Assembly: GCA_030695565.1 (NCBI GenBank)
Contig: JAUYRZ010000018.1
Location: forward strand, 45,325-109,324
Direction: 5' to 3'
From: Archangium sp.
Lineage (GTDB): Bacteria > Myxococcota > Myxococcia > Myxococcales > Myxococcaceae
Length of the DNA: 64,000 nucleotides
Shown: positions 1-7,984 of the stretch, in pieces
Layout: each line of letters opens with the position of its first letter
Position numbering within the stretch: position 1 is the first letter of the stretch
Notes under the pieces: model-generated
Databases searched by the model: none
Told to the model about the DNA's origin: nothing
The model's input: only the letters and a program-made list of their open reading frames with translations
Program-made: the position numbers and the translations under genes

Positions 1-1
1 C

Positions 2-554
2 GAGGGCCTTCGGGCCGAGGCGCTGCAGCGGCCGCTGGGCCTGGAGCTGCCGGCCAGCCCGCACCGCCGGCGACGGGTGGCCGTGCTGGAGGGCTTCTCG
101 CTCCACGCAGACACCGCGGTGCATGGCCATGACAGACAAGGCTTGGGGAGGCTGTGCAGGTACGGCCTTCACCGTCACCGCGGCGGCGCTGGTGAAGCGC
201 CTGGTGGCCTCGCTGCCTCCGCCCAACAGACACCTCACCAGCTTCCACGGCGTCTACGGCCCCAACTCCCGCCTCCGGCCCATCGTCATGATGCGGCCCA
301 CGCCGCCCACGGCCCCGACTCCGGCGGTGTCAGCCCCCAGGCACCTGTGCAGGCGCATCGACTGGGCCACCTTGCACCGCCGCACCTTCGGCACCGACGT
401 CCTGCAGTGTCCCTGCGGTGGGCGCCGCACCGTCACCGCCCTCCACTCCACCCGCAAGGCCGCCGAGAAGCGCCTCGTCGAGCTGGGTCTGCCCTGCCGC
501 TCGCGCCTCCTCCCGCCGCAGACAGCTCCGCCTCAGCGCGAGCTCGCGGTGTAG
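2..554 (+). pseudogene. IS91-family transposase, 3' part, internally deleted and frameshifted
   Basis: The first ~165 bases, read from position 2, encode the IS91-type transposase motif GFSLHADTAVHGHDRQGL followed by RLCRYG. The homology then jumps frame and continues from about position 190 with LVASLPPPNRHLTSFHGVYG, LRRIDW-like and CPCGGRRTV, the usual C-terminal end of the family, stopping at 552-554. About 40 residues normally found between RLCRYG and the PPP segment are missing, so an internal deletion has caused the frame change. The 5' end lies outside the window. The gene cannot make an active HUH (Y2-type) transposase. It is followed directly by the repeat at 571-734. Family assignment is from remembered motif similarity. 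Confidence 0.75.
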
Positions 555-570
555 CGCCCCGGAGTCCCCG

Positions 571-734
571 CGCCCGACTCGCAGGGCACCCGTGCGTCTG
601 CCCTCGCGCACACAGCCCGTCGGCGAGTTCCACGGCCGGCTCCCCACGACTCATCCCCCGCCCTCACTCCCGCGGACTTCGCGACGTCTCTCGCGTGCCC
701 TCTCGGATTTGCCCGGGTTGTTTCACTTGTCCGT
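571..734 (+). repeat. IS91-end-like dispersed repeat, copy 1
   Basis: A 164-bp sequence starting 16 bp after the transposase stop codon and ending in CACTTGTCCGT. Three more copies lie at 3752-3916, 6438-6560 and 7985-8135, all in the same orientation and all sharing the same right end. Because this copy directly follows the transposase gene, I infer that it is the 3' end (oriIS side) of the element. The bases after CACTTGTCC are GTTC, one of the two tetranucleotides known to flank the right end of IS91. Confidence 0.8.
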
Positions 735-877
735 TCTTCCTCTCTCTCGTTGCTGCGCGACACTCGAGATTCAGTGGGCCACGCGGTGGTGGGACCTCGG
801 GCACGAACGGCTTGAGGCAGTTCCTGCCCCCCGGATAAGCGCCGCTCGCTTCGCCGCTGAACTCCTCACACGGGCTC

Positions 878-2425
878 GTGGTACGCCCGCTGATGGAACG
901 CACTCGCGCGCCAGGTTTCGTCGAGGCGAGCAGTGGCTCGTGCGTGGCCTGTGGCAGCGCGCTCACTGAGCTTCGTTGTGGACACTGCGGAGTGGCGTCG
1001 AAGGCAGGTGCATGGCGAGTCGTCCGCGTCATCGCTCAGTCGCCGCGAGGGCGAACCTGCCTCGCCCAGAGCGCGGGGGGCGAGCAGGTGGTGCTCAAGG
1101 AGCTCGTCTTCGTCTCGGTTCCCTCGACCATCGAGCTCGACGCCTTCGAGCGCGAGGGCCGCCTGCTGCGCGAGCTCTCGCACGCGCGCATTCCGCGCTT
1201 CGTGGACGCCTTCCGTGAAGGGGAGGGTGTCCACACCAGGCTCTACCTCGCGCAGGAGTACGTGCCTGGGAAGAACCTGGAGCAGGAGCTCGCCGAGCGG
1301 CGTTGGTCCGAGGACGAGGCGCGGTCGCTGCTGCTCGAGCTGCTCGAGCTGCTCGAGCTGCTCGAGGTGCTCGCCTATCTCCACGGGCGCTCACCGCAGA
1401 TCATCCACCGCGACGTCAAGCCGGCGAACATCATCCGCCGCGGCGATGGCACCTTGACGCTCGTCGACTTCGACGCGGCGCGCGAGGTGTCGAGCGCGGG
1501 CACGCACCGGGGCACGCTGGTGGGGACGGCCGGCTACGCCCCTCCAGAGCAGTTCGCCGGTACGGTCGACGCGTCGAGCGATCTCTACGCGCTGGGCGCG
1601 ACCGTGCTTCACCTGCTGACGCGTCGTCCTCCCCATGAGTCGTGGGACGAGGCGCTGCAGGTGCGTGTCGGGCCCTTGGCGAACGTGTCGTCGTCGTTCC
1701 GAGCGATCCTCGAGCGCCTCGTTCACGCACGTCGACCGGAGCGCTTCAAGAGCGTCGCGGAGGTGGTCGCGGCGCTGGAAGCGAAGGAGACCCAGCCGAC
1801 GAAGGTGGCTTTGCCCGGGCTCTGGTTGATCGGTGTGGCGGCGGTGTTCGCGTTGGCCTGGCTTCTGGTTCCCGCCCAGCAGCCCACGTCAGGGCCCTCG
1901 TCGCCTGTCGCCGTGACGGCTCCGCTCGAGCCGGTTCGAGCGCCGCCAGCCGTGGTGCCGCCTCAGCCCGTCGCCGTCGTGGCCCCCGTGGTGCCTGAGA
2001 AGCCAGCTGTCCCCGCGGGTGCGTTCTTCGATTTCCCCAGCGCAGCCGAGCCCACGCTGCGAGTGACATACGTCGGGGCGCGCTGGAGTGATGCGCGCTC
2101 GCCGCTGCTTCCGGAGCTCGGCATGGGCGGGCAGCTGCCGAGCGGGGAGCGGTGGGCGCTCCTGGATCTCGAAGTTCACCGCACCGAGGAGGGCTCACCC
2201 GTCTTCAGGCCGGAGCGGGCGCTGCAGGTCTTCGATGCCCACGGTGTGGCAGTGCCGCTCGTCTTCGTTCCGATCTCGGACCCAGACCTGCGCCGCCAGT
2301 TCGTCACCATCTTCGGGCTGCGGGTGGGGGAGACGAAGCGCGCCACGGTGGGCGCCAGGCTGCGCCTGGCTGAGGGGCCCTTCGAGTTGGTCTTCCCCGG
2401 CGGGAAGGCGGTGCCCGTTGAATAG
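878..2425 (+). CDS. Zn-ribbon Ser/Thr protein kinase with membrane anchor and C-terminal sensor domain
   Basis: A 515-residue eukaryotic-like kinase. A four-Cys Zn ribbon (C22, C25, C34, C37) precedes the kinase domain (about 48-300). K74 is the ATP-binding lysine, HRDVKPAN holds catalytic D179, and the Mg-binding DFG is replaced by DFD (197-199). APPEQ replaces APE. A membrane helix lies at about 311-333, followed by a Pro/Val-rich linker and a beta-rich C-terminal domain (about 385-515), probably periplasmic, resembling DUF4352-type folds. Helix alpha-E carries four tandem copies of a 9-bp unit. The start is GTG at 878 without a clear Shine-Dalgarno; ATG at 893 is an alternative. The substrate is unknown. 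Confidence 0.88.
   Translation: MVRPLMERTRAPGFVEASSGSCVACGSALTELRCGHCGVASKAGAWRVVRVIAQSPRGRTCLAQSAGGEQVVLKELVFVSVPSTIELDAFEREGRLLRELSHARIPRFVDAFREGEGVHTRLYLAQEYVPGKNLEQELAERRWSEDEARSLLLELLELLELLEVLAYLHGRSPQIIHRDVKPANIIRRGDGTLTLVDFDAAREVSSAGTHRGTLVGTAGYAPPEQFAGTVDASSDLYALGATVLHLLTRRPPHESWDEALQVRVGPLANVSSSFRAILERLVHARRPERFKSVAEVVAALEAKETQPTKVALPGLWLIGVAAVFALAWLLVPAQQPTSGPSSPVAVTAPLEPVRAPPAVVPPQPVAVVAPVVPEKPAVPAGAFFDFPSAAEPTLRVTYVGARWSDARSPLLPELGMGGQLPSGERWALLDLEVHRTEEGSPVFRPERALQVFDAHGVAVPLVFVPISDPDLRRQFVTIFGLRVGETKRATVGARLRLAEGPFELVFPGGKAVPVE
1331..1366 (+). repeat. 9-bp tandem repeat (4 units) inside the kinase gene
   Basis: Four perfect copies of CTGCTCGAG, encoding repeated Leu-Leu-Glu in kinase helix alpha-E shortly before the catalytic loop. 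It keeps the reading frame. Confidence 0.95.
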
Positions 2426-2466
2426 GCACCCGCAGCCGTGACTGCGCTCGGCAACTATCGTGCGTC

Positions 2467-3411
2467 ATGGTGCGACAAACTCTCATGAGCACCATCTCGC
2501 GAACGAACAGCAGCGACTCGGTCATGCGGCAGCAGAGCTTGAACCGGCAGGCAGAGTCCTCCACGAAGGTGAAGCAACAGGCTGGCCACGAGCGCCAGTC
2601 GCAGTTCGTTGGCGACGAGGTCCAGGCGCTGCGGAACACGCGCCAGGCGCTCGGCGCGGCTCGGGAAGAAGAGATTCGTGACCAACTGGAGCAGCAACAG
2701 CCGGTCGCGCCCGACGCGGGCGTTCACACGGTGGTGCCCGGCGACACGCTCTGGGCGATCGCCCGCGCCAACGGAGTGCCGCTTCAGCAGCTCATCGAGG
2801 CCAACCCGCAGATTCAGAACCCCGACCTCATCTTTCCCGGGCAGCGCATCAACTTGCCGGGTGGGGCACAGCCTCCGTCGAGCGGCGCTGAGCCTCCGTC
2901 GAGTGGCGCTGAGCCTCCGTCGAGTGGCGATGCGCCTCCCGTTGGGGGCACCACCGAGGTCGATGCGATCGGCGCTGACGCCGGGCTCAACGAGCGGGCG
3001 CAGGCGGCGATGCGCTACTTCGAGAGCCAGGGTTGGTCGAAGGAGCAGGCCGCTGGCATCGTCTCGAATCTCATCTACGAGTCGGGTGGGCAGCTCAACC
3101 ATCGCCAGGCGCAGTTTGGTGGCGGGCCCGGGTTTGGCCTCGCGCAGTGGGAAGGCCCTCGCCAGGCTGACTTCCAGCGCGTGATGGGCGTCGACATTCG
3201 CCAATCGACCTTCGAGCAGCAGCTCGCCTTCATTCAGTGGGAGCTGACCAACACCGAGTCGGCCGCCGGCGACGCGCTCCGAGGCGCTGGTACCGCGGAC
3301 GAGGCAGCCAACATCTTCCTGCGTCGCTTCGAGAGGCCGCGTGATCCCGACGCGTCGCAGGCTGAGCGCACGCGGCTCGCCAACAAGTTGTTCAGCGGCG
3401 AGTCGCTGTGA
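2467..3411 (+). CDS. LysM and phage-tail-lysozyme-like peptidoglycan-binding protein
   Basis: A 314-residue protein. The N-terminal ~80 residues are polar and Gln-rich, without a signal peptide or membrane helix. A LysM domain follows (about 86-134, motif HTVVPGDTLWAIARANGV ... FPGQRINLP), then three 7-residue repeats of the PPSSGAE type, then a C-terminal domain (about 175-312) resembling the phage tail lysozyme family (ERAQAAMRYFESQGWSKEQA, NLIYESGGQLN, GFGLAQWEG). LysM binds N-acetylglucosamine glycans, and the C-terminal family cleaves peptidoglycan. The putative catalytic Glu is in YESGG. With no Sec signal, export would need another route such as a contractile injection system or cell lysis. 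Start ATG at 2467. Confidence 0.85.
   Translation: MVRQTLMSTISRTNSSDSVMRQQSLNRQAESSTKVKQQAGHERQSQFVGDEVQALRNTRQALGAAREEEIRDQLEQQQPVAPDAGVHTVVPGDTLWAIARANGVPLQQLIEANPQIQNPDLIFPGQRINLPGGAQPPSSGAEPPSSGAEPPSSGDAPPVGGTTEVDAIGADAGLNERAQAAMRYFESQGWSKEQAAGIVSNLIYESGGQLNHRQAQFGGGPGFGLAQWEGPRQADFQRVMGVDIRQSTFEQQLAFIQWELTNTESAAGDALRGAGTADEAANIFLRRFERPRDPDASQAERTRLANKLFSGESL
2869..2931 (+). repeat. 21-bp tandem repeat (3 units)
   Basis: Three near-identical 21-bp units encoding the PPSSGA/E linker between the LysM and lysozyme-like domains. Unit length is a multiple of three, so copy-number change would keep the frame. Confidence 0.9.
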
Positions 3412-3502
3412 TCATCGGTGTGGTGTCGGTCTGAATGTGAGGAGCTGTTTCGCTACAGGCAGCGAGAACGAGAAGCACCAGTGACGCATGCCCTCATATC
3501 TT

Positions 3503-3550
3503 CCTCTCCCTGCGAAGCGTGCGAAGCGGGGAGAGGGTCGGGGTGAGGGG
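3503..3550. repeat. REP-like palindromic repeat
   Basis: CCTCTCCCTGCGAAGCG...GGGGAGAGGG followed by TCGGGGTGAGGGG. It belongs to the short GC-rich family found at many gene ends in this window; here the GCGAAGCG loop is partly duplicated. Confidence 0.85.
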
Positions 3551-3551
3551 C

Positions 3552-3751
3552 TCACTGCACGCACCTCTTGCGCCACGTCTCAGCGCACACCGCTTGCATC
3601 CCTCCCAGAGGATGCGCCGAGCGGTCCAGGTCTCGATGAACCGGCATGAGGTTGGTGACCAGCATCAACGCGTTCATGAAGATCGCGAGCTCCCAGACCG
3701 CGGGCTGCTTCGTGATCAGCGGAATCGGACCCGACAGCGTGAGGCCGCTCG
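3552..3751 (-). pseudogene. C-terminal fragment of a membrane protein, truncated by the repeat
   Basis: The minus strand encodes about 65 residues ending at a stop at 3552-3554. They include a hydrophobic segment (WELAIFMNALMLVTNLMPVH) and a short Cys-containing tail. The upstream part is missing because repeat copy 2 (3752-3916) abuts it. The NALMLVTNLMP pattern faintly recalls M50-type membrane proteases, but there is too little to assign a family. Codon use is like that of real genes rather than shadow frames. It is probably the remnant of a gene broken by mobile-element activity. Confidence 0.4.
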
Positions 3752-3916
3752 CGCCCGAGTCGCAGGGCACCCGTGCGTCTGCCCTCGCGCACACAGCCCG
3801 TCGGCGAGTTCCACGGCCGGCTCCCAACGTCTTCTCGGCCACCCTCACACCCCGCGGACTTCGCGAGCTCTCTCGCGTGCCCTCTCGGATTTGCCCGGGT
3901 TGTTTCACTTGTCCGT
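3752..3916 (+). repeat. IS91-end-like dispersed repeat, copy 2
   Basis: Nearly full-length copy. Its left part (CGCCCGAGTCGCAGGGCACC) matches copy 1 almost base for base. The right end CACTTGTCC is followed by GTAG here, unlike the GTTC of the other copies. It abuts a minus-strand transposase fragment on its right. Confidence 0.85.
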
Positions 3917-4142
3917 AGCCCCGGCTCTTGCAACAGAACGCCACCACGCGCGACTCAGCGCAGGCCTCGCACGTCACTGCGACGAAGCCGTACCGCAGCT
4001 CGCCGCACTTGAGGTACCGCTCCACCTCCAGCTTCACCCGCGGCGGCATCGAGCTCGACACCTCTGGCCAGCCCCGCCGGAAGGCCTCGTGCAGCACCGA
4101 CTTCCCCGGCGCCGGTCGCCGGTCCTCCACGCCCTCACCCAC
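3917..4142 (-). pseudogene. IS91-family transposase, N-terminal Zn-binding fragment
   Basis: The minus strand encodes about 75 residues typical of the IS91 transposase N-terminus: APGKSVLHEAFRRGWPEV, then VERYLKCGELRYGF, then CEAC and CCKSRG, the first Cys pairs of the zinc-binding domain. Homology stops exactly where repeat copy 2 begins, so the rest of the gene is gone. The orientation is opposite to the 2-554 transposase and to the repeat, so this is a separate, older insertion. It is not functional. Confidence 0.7.
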
Positions 4143-4157
4143 CCGCTTCGTCTCCTG

Positions 4158-4432
4158 GCACCGTCATCGTCGAGCTCGACCTCGCCCCGCCCGCTCGCGT
4201 CGATGCGCTGCGCATCAGCGACGATGTGAACCGCCCAACGTTCACCCAGTGCGTCACCACAGCGATGCGGGGCGTGCGCTTCGCTGCGCTCGACGAAGAG
4301 ATCTCGGTGCACGTGCCGTACGTTCTGAGCCCCGAGCGCAAGTACCCGCAGCCACCTCTGCTCAGCCCGAGCCGCGGCGAGGGCAGGCCTGATACGGTGC
4401 CTCGGATGAACGCACGGGGGAGACTGGTTTAA
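4158..4432 (+). pseudogene. C-terminal remnant of an AgmX/PglI-like (TonB-C-like) protein
   Basis: Translation from about 4158 gives GTVIVELDLAPPARVDALRI, then FTQCVTTAMRGVRFAALDEE, then VHVPYVLSPE. This matches the usual myxobacterial AgmX/PglI C-terminal pattern (GTVVVEL ... G+V ... C+ ... A+R +RFP ... V +P F+ SP), a TonB-C-like fold found at the end of gliding and envelope proteins. Only about 75 residues of the domain remain, and nothing upstream encodes the rest; a transposase fragment abuts instead. The last ~25 residues are low-complexity and do not look native. Confidence 0.55.
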
Positions 4433-4527
4433 AAGAACGAGCGCTCAAGGAAGCACCAGATCGAGCCGGTGGCGCACGTCCGCGACGAGAAGGTCCCAAC
4501 CGAAGTCCCAGATGGTAGAGCCTCCGC

Positions 4528-4752
4528 ATGATTCTTCGCACAGCCACTCTCGCCATCGCCCTTTCGCTCCTCGGTTCAGGCTGCAAGTCCAGAGGTACCC
4601 GTCTCGACGAGTGCGGCAAGCCGTGCTCGGAGAAGCAGGCGGCCGCCGAGAAGGAGTGCGGCAAGGGTGATGCTGCCGACAGGGCGTGCTGGGACAATCA
4701 AAGGCCTGCGATCGACGCGTGTTTTGCGGCCTGCCTTGAGTCCGTGAAATAG
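4528..4752 (+). CDS. Small Cys-rich lipoprotein
   Basis: A 74-residue protein with a lipoprotein signal peptide (MILRTATLAIALSLLGSGC, lipobox LGSGC). The mature part has five further Cys after the CGKPC, KECG and RACW segments, ending FAACLESVK. The paired Cys suggest a small disulphide-bonded periplasmic or outer-membrane lipoprotein. It resembles in style, not obviously in sequence, the Cys-rich lipoprotein at 20352-20642. Function unknown. It is the only intact gene in the 3.5-6.6 kb stretch. Confidence 0.7.
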   Translation: MILRTATLAIALSLLGSGCKSRGTRLDECGKPCSEKQAAAEKECGKGDAADRACWDNQRPAIDACFAACLESVK

Positions 4753-4915
4753 CTCGAAGGACAAGAAGAACAACCCGGCCAAACCCGCGGCCGAGGCTGA
4801 AGGCGCCCGAGGTCGCGGATGCCGGCACGCTGTGCTGGGCACGAACCACCCTCTCAGCGCGCTCGAAGGCCCGGGTCAGGCCGGTCAGCTCACGCCCCTC
4901 CCCGAGCCGTGATCG

Positions 4916-5490
4916 TCACTTGCTGAAGGTCGCGAGCAGCTCGAGCTTGTCGCTCTCGTCGCGGCTGCGTGCGCGAACACGAAGTAGCCGCGGCTTCAGG
5001 GGACGGCTTTGGCGCTGATGCCGGCCGTCATCTGCCCGGTGCTCAAGGACACCTCGAGGATCGGCGCTGCTCCCTCGGCCGCCCCTTCGAACACCTGGTG
5101 ACCCATGCTGCGGAGTACGTGAACCCACGCGGCGGTGTGGGTGGTCGGCGTTCCGCAGATCACCGTGCAGGTCTGGCCGACGCAGCCACCGCCGTCCATC
5201 CACGCGGTGGTCACCTCGACGAAGTTGTCCTTCGCGTTCCACGCGTCGATCGCTGCAGCGGGGAGCATCCAACACACGATTCCAGCGGGCGAGAGCGCGC
5301 GGAGCTCCGCGTCGGTCACCGAGAACGCCGCGGTGGAGAGCAGGTCGTCCATTGACGCCTTGCGGAGGTCGACCACCACCGAACCACCCGGAAGCCTGGA
5401 CGTCAGCCTGCCGGTGGACACCGCGTGCGCCGCCTCGCCCGTCACCTTCGGACCGCCGCGGGTGAAGGGCTCCAGCGCCGGTGGGTCAGC
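4916..5490 (-). pseudogene. Unrecognised degenerate coding region
   Basis: Reading right to left, one frame encodes about 160 residues of normal composition (such as TTAWMDGGGCVGQTCTVICG and HTAAWVHVLRSMGHQVFEGA), stopping at 4996. A second frame continues with RSRDESDKLELLATFSK and a stop at 4916. The likely reading is one gene ending at 4916 with a frameshift near 5000. No start codon or ribosome-binding site is convincing at the 5' end, where the translation runs into the repeat at 5629-5750. I do not recognise a family. I see nothing in the 160 bases to the left (4753-4915). Confidence 0.35.
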
Positions 5491-5628
5491 CGGTTTGTTG
5501 GTCCGAAGAGGCGATCGAGAAATCCCATGCGCCGCTAACCCCTCACGCGGGGACGGTGTGCAGAACGCTGCGAGCGGAGTCGAGGGGCGCCGAGCGCGCA
5601 ACTCCACAGAACGCAAAGCGCCATGGCG

Positions 5629-5750
5629 TTCGCATCTCGACAAGCTCGGTGTGAACGGTCTTGCGACACGTATTTCTGCCAACCCGCTCGAGATGAACGG
5701 GGTAGCGACGAAGGGTTCGCCCTTCGACAAGCTCAGGGTGAACGGACCTA
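5629..5750. repeat. Second-type intergenic repeat (GCTTGTCGA family)
   Basis: A pair of inverted-repeat units. The core CTTCGACAAGCTCAGGGTGA is at 5721-5740, and related sequence CTCGACAAGCTCGGTGTGAA lies at 5635-5654. CGCTCGAGATGAACGGGGTAGCGACGAAGGG lies between them in two overlapping arms. This family is widespread in high-GC genomes. A fragment reappears inside a REP at 54045-54068. Confidence 0.6.
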
Positions 5751-5779
5751 CCGACACTTCGGCTCGACCCTCCGGGGGC

Positions 5780-6437
5780 TCAGTCCCAGCGGCTGGTGAA
5801 GCTCAGGCGCACGCCGCGGAAATAGCCGGGAGCCCCGATGCCGGTGTCGCGCACTTCGAGCACCCAGTCGCCGTTGATGCCTTCGTCTCCGGGCACGCGG
5901 AGCGGGACGCGACCACCCAGACCGCGCACCGTGTTCGACGGCGTCTCGTGGGTGGGGTTGAGAATTCTCCACTCGACCCGCGAGCTGGCGATGCCGTCGG
6001 CGAAGAGCTGCACTCGAAGCTGCTGTTCGAATACGCCGGTTACTTCGCGCACACGCCGGTGGTGAGCGTTCCGTTGGGCAGCTCGAACGAGCCGTGGCAC
6101 ATCGGCGTTTCCTGAGGGCAGTCGCTGCGCTCGTCGCACGCCCCAGCGGTGATCAGGCCGCAGGCCGAGGTGACGAAGACGCGAATCGACGAGGGCACCA
6201 CGTTGCGCTTCGGAATGCGCCCCACCGCGAGCTCGTTCGGGAGCCACGGGGTGCAGCCTGCGCCCGGCTCGGTCACCGTCGCCCAGATCGAGAGCGTCTG
6301 GCCGGTCGCACTCAGCTGCGCGCGGGTGGGCGTCAGCCGCGAGCTCGCGCTCTTCGCTTCGGGGCGCCAGACGACCAGCCAGTTGCTCGAGTAGCTCACC
6401 GTCGGAGTCGCCGCTCCGAGCAGTGCGCGTGCTGCTG
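5780..6437 (-). pseudogene. P-domain-like secreted protein, frameshifted and 5'-truncated
   Basis: Reading right to left, the first frame begins at repeat copy 3 (about 6437) and gives TVSYSSNWLVVWRPEAKSAS ... CGLITAGACDERSDCPQETP, then stops at 6040. The adjacent frame carries on without a gap as VTGVFEQQLRVQLFADGIAS ... INGDWVLEVRDTGIGAPGYF and ends SFTSRWD at 5780. The second part matches the end of proprotein-convertase P-domains (N-G-x-W-x-L-x-V-x-D ... G ... L-x-F). A single frameshift near 6040-6060 would restore one protein. P-domains sit at the C-terminus of secreted proteases and other exoproteins. The 5' end is lost at the repeat, so this is a dead gene. Confidence 0.5.
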
Positions 6438-6560
6438 CCAGCCCCTCCGCGAGTTCCGCGTCCGGCTCCCAACGTCTTCTCGGCCACCCTCACACCCCGG
6501 GACTTCGCGAGCTCTCTGGCGTGCCCTCTCGGATTTGCCCGGGTTGTTTCACTTGTCCGT
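6438..6560 (+). repeat. IS91-end-like dispersed repeat, copy 3 (5'-truncated)
   Basis: Shares the right ~120 bp with copies 1, 2 and 4 and the exact right end CACTTGTCC followed by GTTC. It lacks the GCAGGGCACCCGTGCGTC left part. It interrupts the P-domain pseudogene on its left. Confidence 0.85.
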
Positions 6561-6652
6561 TCGCGGATGATCCGGGGACTCCGATCGCACCCCGCTCTCG
6601 CCGTGCTGGTCGGAGACGCTGAACCTCGAGCCCTTGGTGTAGCGTTGCATCA

Positions 6653-6970
6653 GTGCTGCCGCCCACGACACCCGAGCTCCGCAACCCGGAGCACCGCCCC
6701 TACTTCCTGTGGTGGCTCGACGCGACTGTCGCCGACCTTCGCCGTGAGCTGGCCTCGCCCGACCTCGACACCCGCGCGTACTGGATGGGCGCGCTGCTTC
6801 GCGAGGCGAACACGCGAGACGTCTGGTTGTTCGTGAGTGAGCAGGACATCGTCGACATGTGGCCGCACCTGACGCGTTACCTCGGTAAGGCGCGCGCGCG
6901 GTGGGCGTGGCTGATGCAACTGCCGATGCTGCCGTGGCCGCCGCCGGAGGCGCATGCGCGCAGCCTTTGA
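6653..6970 (+). CDS. Small protein partner of the AbiEii-like nucleotidyltransferase
   Basis: A 105-residue protein with a GTG start at 6653. It has PELRNPEHRPYFLWW, then YWMGALLREANTRDVWLFV and a basic, Trp-rich end. It overlaps the next gene by 17 bp, so the two are translationally coupled. Similar small proteins commonly sit just upstream of AbiEii-type nucleotidyltransferases, as antitoxins or accessory subunits; this is recalled from gene neighbourhoods and not proved here. No helix-turn-helix is obvious. It could be the antitoxin of a type IV-like toxin-antitoxin pair. Confidence 0.7.
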   Translation: MLPPTTPELRNPEHRPYFLWWLDATVADLRRELASPDLDTRAYWMGALLREANTRDVWLFVSEQDIVDMWPHLTRYLGKARARWAWLMQLPMLPWPPPEAHARSL

Positions 6971-7607
6971 CGCCCGCATCGCCTCACCCGAGGTGCTGGG
7001 CTTCATTCGTGAATGTCAGGCGCGAGCTCGCTGTGCTCTCGCTGGTGGCGTCGCGCTGAGCGGCGCCTACCTCGGGCACCGTTTGTCCAAGGACATCGAC
7101 CTCTTCGTGAACGAGCGCTCAGCGCTGCGCCGCCTCGTCGACGCCCTGCCTGAAGCGGCCCACGCCGTGGGTGGCACCATCACGCTCGTTCAGGATGCGG
7201 GGACCTTCGTTCGCGCAGAGTTGCAGCTCCCCAGCCAGCGCATCGACGTCGACCTGGCAGTCGACGCCACGCCAACGCTTGCACCGCCACAGCGCCTTGA
7301 CGGAGTCGAGGTGATCTCCCTCGAGGACCTCCGCGCGTCGAAGCTGACCTGCCTGCTGTCGCGCTCGGAGCCCCGAGACCTCGTCGACGTGCTGTTCCTC
7401 GAGCGCGCCGGGTTCCCGCCCGACGCTGACCTCGAGCTCGCGCTCATGAAGGATGCCGGCATGGACCCCGGCGTGATGGGCTGGTTGCTCGATCAGTTTC
7501 CGGTGGCGCCGTTGCCCGTCATGCTCTCGCCGTTGACGTCGCAGGAGCTGAAAACCTATCGAGACGGGCTCAGCGAGCGCATGCGGCAGCTCGCGCGAAA
7601 GCCCTGA
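6954..7607 (+). CDS. AbiEii/AbiGii-type nucleotidyltransferase
   Basis: A 217-residue protein of the AbiEii (DUF1814) nucleotidyltransferase family. The signature GGVALSGAYLGHRLSKDIDLF places the Gly pair at 31-32 and the metal-binding Asp residues at D47 and D49. RIDVDLAVD supplies the third acidic residue (D98 or D100). The family motif LRASKLTCLLSRSEPRDLVD follows. Members transfer nucleotides, in some cases to tRNA or protein, and act as toxins in phage-defence abortive infection systems. The start ATG lies inside the upstream small gene. The catalytic motifs look intact even though the neighbourhood is decayed. Confidence 0.85.
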   Translation: MRAAFDARIASPEVLGFIRECQARARCALAGGVALSGAYLGHRLSKDIDLFVNERSALRRLVDALPEAAHAVGGTITLVQDAGTFVRAELQLPSQRIDVDLAVDATPTLAPPQRLDGVEVISLEDLRASKLTCLLSRSEPRDLVDVLFLERAGFPPDADLELALMKDAGMDPGVMGWLLDQFPVAPLPVMLSPLTSQELKTYRDGLSERMRQLARKP

Positions 7608-7984
7608 GGCTCCGCCTGCCTGGCAGAGCTGTCATCATCGCGCGCATGCACTGGCAGTCGTGGGTGGCCTCGCCGACATGTGACCGAGGGCCGCGCGACC
7701 CTGCCGACCCTCGAAGGGGACTCGGTCGAGCAGTGGGTCCTGCCAGAGACGGTCATGGCTGGAATGGTCGTGGTGTTCGCCGCACCATCGGGTGATCGGG
7801 CTTGAACTGCATCGCCAACGGCGCGCTGAAGGCGTTGACTGGTTCGGCAGACCCGGCACCTCGAATCGCGCTGTGGGACCCGCCCTCGACCAGCCTGCAG
7901 AGCGGCGACGAGACGCCTGACGCATCACCGGGCTGACGCTGAGCGGAATCAGACTCCTCAACGTCCTGGCACGGCTTGCCACAC
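7608..7984. other. 377-bp stretch without a convincing gene
   Basis: No frame here has a plausible start, ribosome-binding site and family match. A minus-strand frame ending at 7753 encodes about 55 residues of fairly natural composition (such as VNAFSAPLAMQFKPDHPMVR). It begins at repeat copy 4, so it may be one more gene remnant cut by that repeat. I do not recognise it. Confidence 0.4.

Noticed and set aside
123..250. A start at 123 giving a complete 143-residue protein
   Set aside because: Upstream sequence in another frame is conserved transposase, so the apparent start is a result of the frameshift.
5500..5757. The N-terminal half of a 253-codon minus-strand frame
   Set aside because: It is a translation of the intergenic repeat at 5629-5750 and has no ribosome-binding site.
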